DNA of 64,000 nt from Xylanibacter ruminicola (GTDB lineage Bacteria; Bacteroidota; Bacteroidia; Bacteroidales; Bacteroidaceae): assembly GCF_900107775.1 (NCBI RefSeq), contig NZ_FNRF01000005.1, forward strand, positions 1 through 64,000, written 5' to 3'. The notes below the pieces were generated by a model. That model was not told the origin of the DNA and did no database searches. It saw nothing but the letters and a program-made list of their open reading frames with translations. How positions within the stretch are numbered: position 1 is the first letter of the stretch; the number at the start of each line of letters is the position of its first letter. A program made the position numbers and the translations under genes. Shown in pieces: positions 62,532 to 64,000 of the stretch.

Positions 62532-63971
62532 ATGAAGAAACCGTTAATCATACTAACCATCATGCTTGTCGTGACAGGTTGCACAGGGTGGCAGAACCCG
62601 CTCATCAAGCAGGCTTGGCAGGAGATAGACGACAAGCCCGAAGCAGCCAGAACCATTCTGGCCAAGGTGCATTACAACTCTTTGTCGGAGAGCGACAAGG
62701 CCGAGTACGGACTGCTGAGTGCAATCGTTGACTATGAAACCAGCAGAAAACCTGAAAACGACTCGCTGATATCGGTCAGCATTACCTATTATAATCAGCA
62801 TGGCGACGATTGGCATCGCGGTCGTGCCTATTTCTATCGTGGAGCCGTCAGAATGTTTAAGTTCGGTAATATCCCCGAGGCCGTGGGCGACTTCAAAGTG
62901 GCAGAAACGATCGCAGAGCAATCCAACGACGAAGAGCTGAAAAGCCGGGTGTACGAACGACTGTTTTATGCCAACTTCTATATCGGTAGCAACACCTCGG
63001 TCATTAAGTATGCACGAAAGCTGTTGAACAGCAGCACCCACCTTAACGATAGCACCATGATGCTGAAAAGCATGCTGATGTGCGCCACCGCCCATGCCGA
63101 CATGGACAGGATGGACAGCGCATACGCCTATATAAAGAAAGGTATAAAGCTGAAGAAGGATGTAGACTGGTTCCAGCTGGTCGATGTAGACGCCAACGGT
63201 ATCAGATGGTATCTCACGATGGCCTACATCCGTAAAGCCCAAGGGCAATACGATAGCGCCATAGAACTTGCGAAGGTAGGTATGACCGATATAGACCAGA
63301 AGACACGCATGAAAAGCATGCAGCTGCTGGCCGAACTATACGAACAGACAGGCGACAAGAAGCAGGCAGAAGAGACCAAAATGCAGCTAAAAGAGTACGA
63401 AGACTCTATGAAATACGTCAAGCTGGGCATGCAAATGATAGACTGGCAAAACACATTTGATGAGCGCCAGCAAACTCAGGAGTTCTACAGGCAAACGGCA
63501 TGGATGCAAGGGGTGATAACCATGATAGTCATACTGGCAGCACTGGCCATAGGCATCGGCTTGTGGCTACACCGCCGAAAGGTGCGCCGACTGAGCCACC
63601 AGTTGGACGAAGATGCACAAAGCACCAACGAGCTGCGTTCAAAGATGGGACTACTTGAGAACCGCATGGAGCGCATATCCAATACACTGCTGATTGGCAC
63701 ACAGATGTACAACCAGTTGCAGCAGCGCCAATGTATAGCCGAGGCTACAGCCAAAGAACAGCAAAGTCTGGTTGACTACTTTACCCAGCTACGCCCCAAA
63801 CGCTGGCAGGAGTGGCAACGCAAATACAACAATCTGTCGACAGCACAATACATTTTTCTGATTATGCAAGACGACCTACACTACGACGACGAAGCCATCG
63901 CTAATGCTCTGAATGTAAAGCGCACATCGGTAAGAAGCATGCGTTCGAGGATTAAGAGCCGGGAGAGGTAA
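62532..63971 (+). CDS. TPR lipoprotein-type regulator with TM helix and C-terminal HTH
   Basis: A 479-residue one-component membrane protein. An N-terminal lipoprotein-like signal (LVVTGCTGWQ, Cys17) is followed by TPR-like helices (about 30-300), a TM helix near 328-347 (GVITMIVILAALAIGIGLWL), a coiled coil, and a C-terminal helix-turn-helix (DDEAIANALNVKRTSVRSMR). This order, with periplasmic TPRs and cytoplasmic DNA-binding domain, is common in Bacteroidales sensors. If the Cys is lipidated, the N-terminus would be held at the membrane as well. It is divergent from the TlpA-like gene, a possible target. The stop is 29 bases from the window end. Confidence 0.75.
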   Translation: MKKPLIILTIMLVVTGCTGWQNPLIKQAWQEIDDKPEAARTILAKVHYNSLSESDKAEYGLLSAIVDYETSRKPENDSLISVSITYYNQHGDDWHRGRAYFYRGAVRMFKFGNIPEAVGDFKVAETIAEQSNDEELKSRVYERLFYANFYIGSNTSVIKYARKLLNSSTHLNDSTMMLKSMLMCATAHADMDRMDSAYAYIKKGIKLKKDVDWFQLVDVDANGIRWYLTMAYIRKAQGQYDSAIELAKVGMTDIDQKTRMKSMQLLAELYEQTGDKKQAEETKMQLKEYEDSMKYVKLGMQMIDWQNTFDERQQTQEFYRQTAWMQGVITMIVILAALAIGIGLWLHRRKVRRLSHQLDEDAQSTNELRSKMGLLENRMERISNTLLIGTQMYNQLQQRQCIAEATAKEQQSLVDYFTQLRPKRWQEWQRKYNNLSTAQYIFLIMQDDLHYDDEAIANALNVKRTSVRSMRSRIKSRER

Positions 63972-64000
63972 GAATAAACTTTTTTGGCAAATTACTTGGT

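Overview
The window is a gene-dense stretch of chromosome from a Gram-negative Bacteroidales bacterium, most likely Prevotella in the broad sense. The evidence is a 2.3-kb-class SprA gene (type IX secretion) directly downstream of ruvA, DUF3836, DUF3822 and DUF418 genes, a TlpA-like thioredoxin and many signal peptides. Start regions mostly lack Shine-Dalgarno motifs but carry the Bacteroidetes promoter, a -7 element TAnnTTTG about 20 bases from a -33 TTTG/TTG. I used these promoters to correct several start codons. No phage, insertion sequence, CRISPR array, rRNA or tRNA was seen.

Layout. 1-3.1 kb: an esterase and a DUF418 membrane protein, divergent around a strikingly symmetric control region, then a membrane-anchored LytTR regulator. 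3.1-18.3 kb: an export island with one ABC ATPase, four FtsX-type permeases, a DUF3836 secreted protein, an HlyD-type adaptor and a TolC-type channel. It is followed divergently by a two-gene regulatory pair (receiver plus Fis-HTH response regulator without an AAA+ domain, and a short histidine kinase). Three promoters of the island carry the same 40-base operator, two 17-base palindromes, at exactly the same distance from the -33 element. I infer that the response regulator binds there and that three transcription units form one local regulon. 18.3-26.2 kb: RecD-like helicase, a 31-residue membrane peptide, DUF3822, rsmD, cls, dnaG and nadB. 26.3-33.0 kb: a carboxypeptidase-regulatory-domain protein, dacB, serB, mutY, a porin and an acid phosphatase.

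33.0-35.2 kb: a small minus-strand operon with Fic, an A1S_2505-like protein, an internally deleted adenine deaminase and a C_GCAxxG_C_C protein. 35.2-35.7 kb holds no gene but has a 34-base perfect inverted repeat, a second hairpin and a terminator, together a candidate structured RNA. 35.7-42.2 kb: a secreted esterase, an etfB-etfA-small membrane protein-acyl-CoA dehydrogenase operon, and divergently an outer-membrane barrel and a DUF486 protein. 42.2-49.8 kb: ruvA-sprA. 50-51.4 kb: ddh and purN. 51.4-57.7 kb: a complete glycine cleavage operon (lipoate ligase, gcvT, gcvH, gcvPA, gcvPB, lpdA) from one promoter. 57.8-64 kb: a YqiA-like hydrolase fused to a degenerate HAD domain, an aquaporin and a fucose/glucose-type sugar transporter, a TlpA-like thioredoxin protein, and a TPR-transmembrane-HTH regulator.

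The best candidate for something undescribed is the regulated export island with its triplicated operator. Runners-up are the mirror-symmetric promoter pair at 0.86-1.01 kb and the hairpin element at 35.3 kb. Function calls rest on recalled family motifs, since no search was run.
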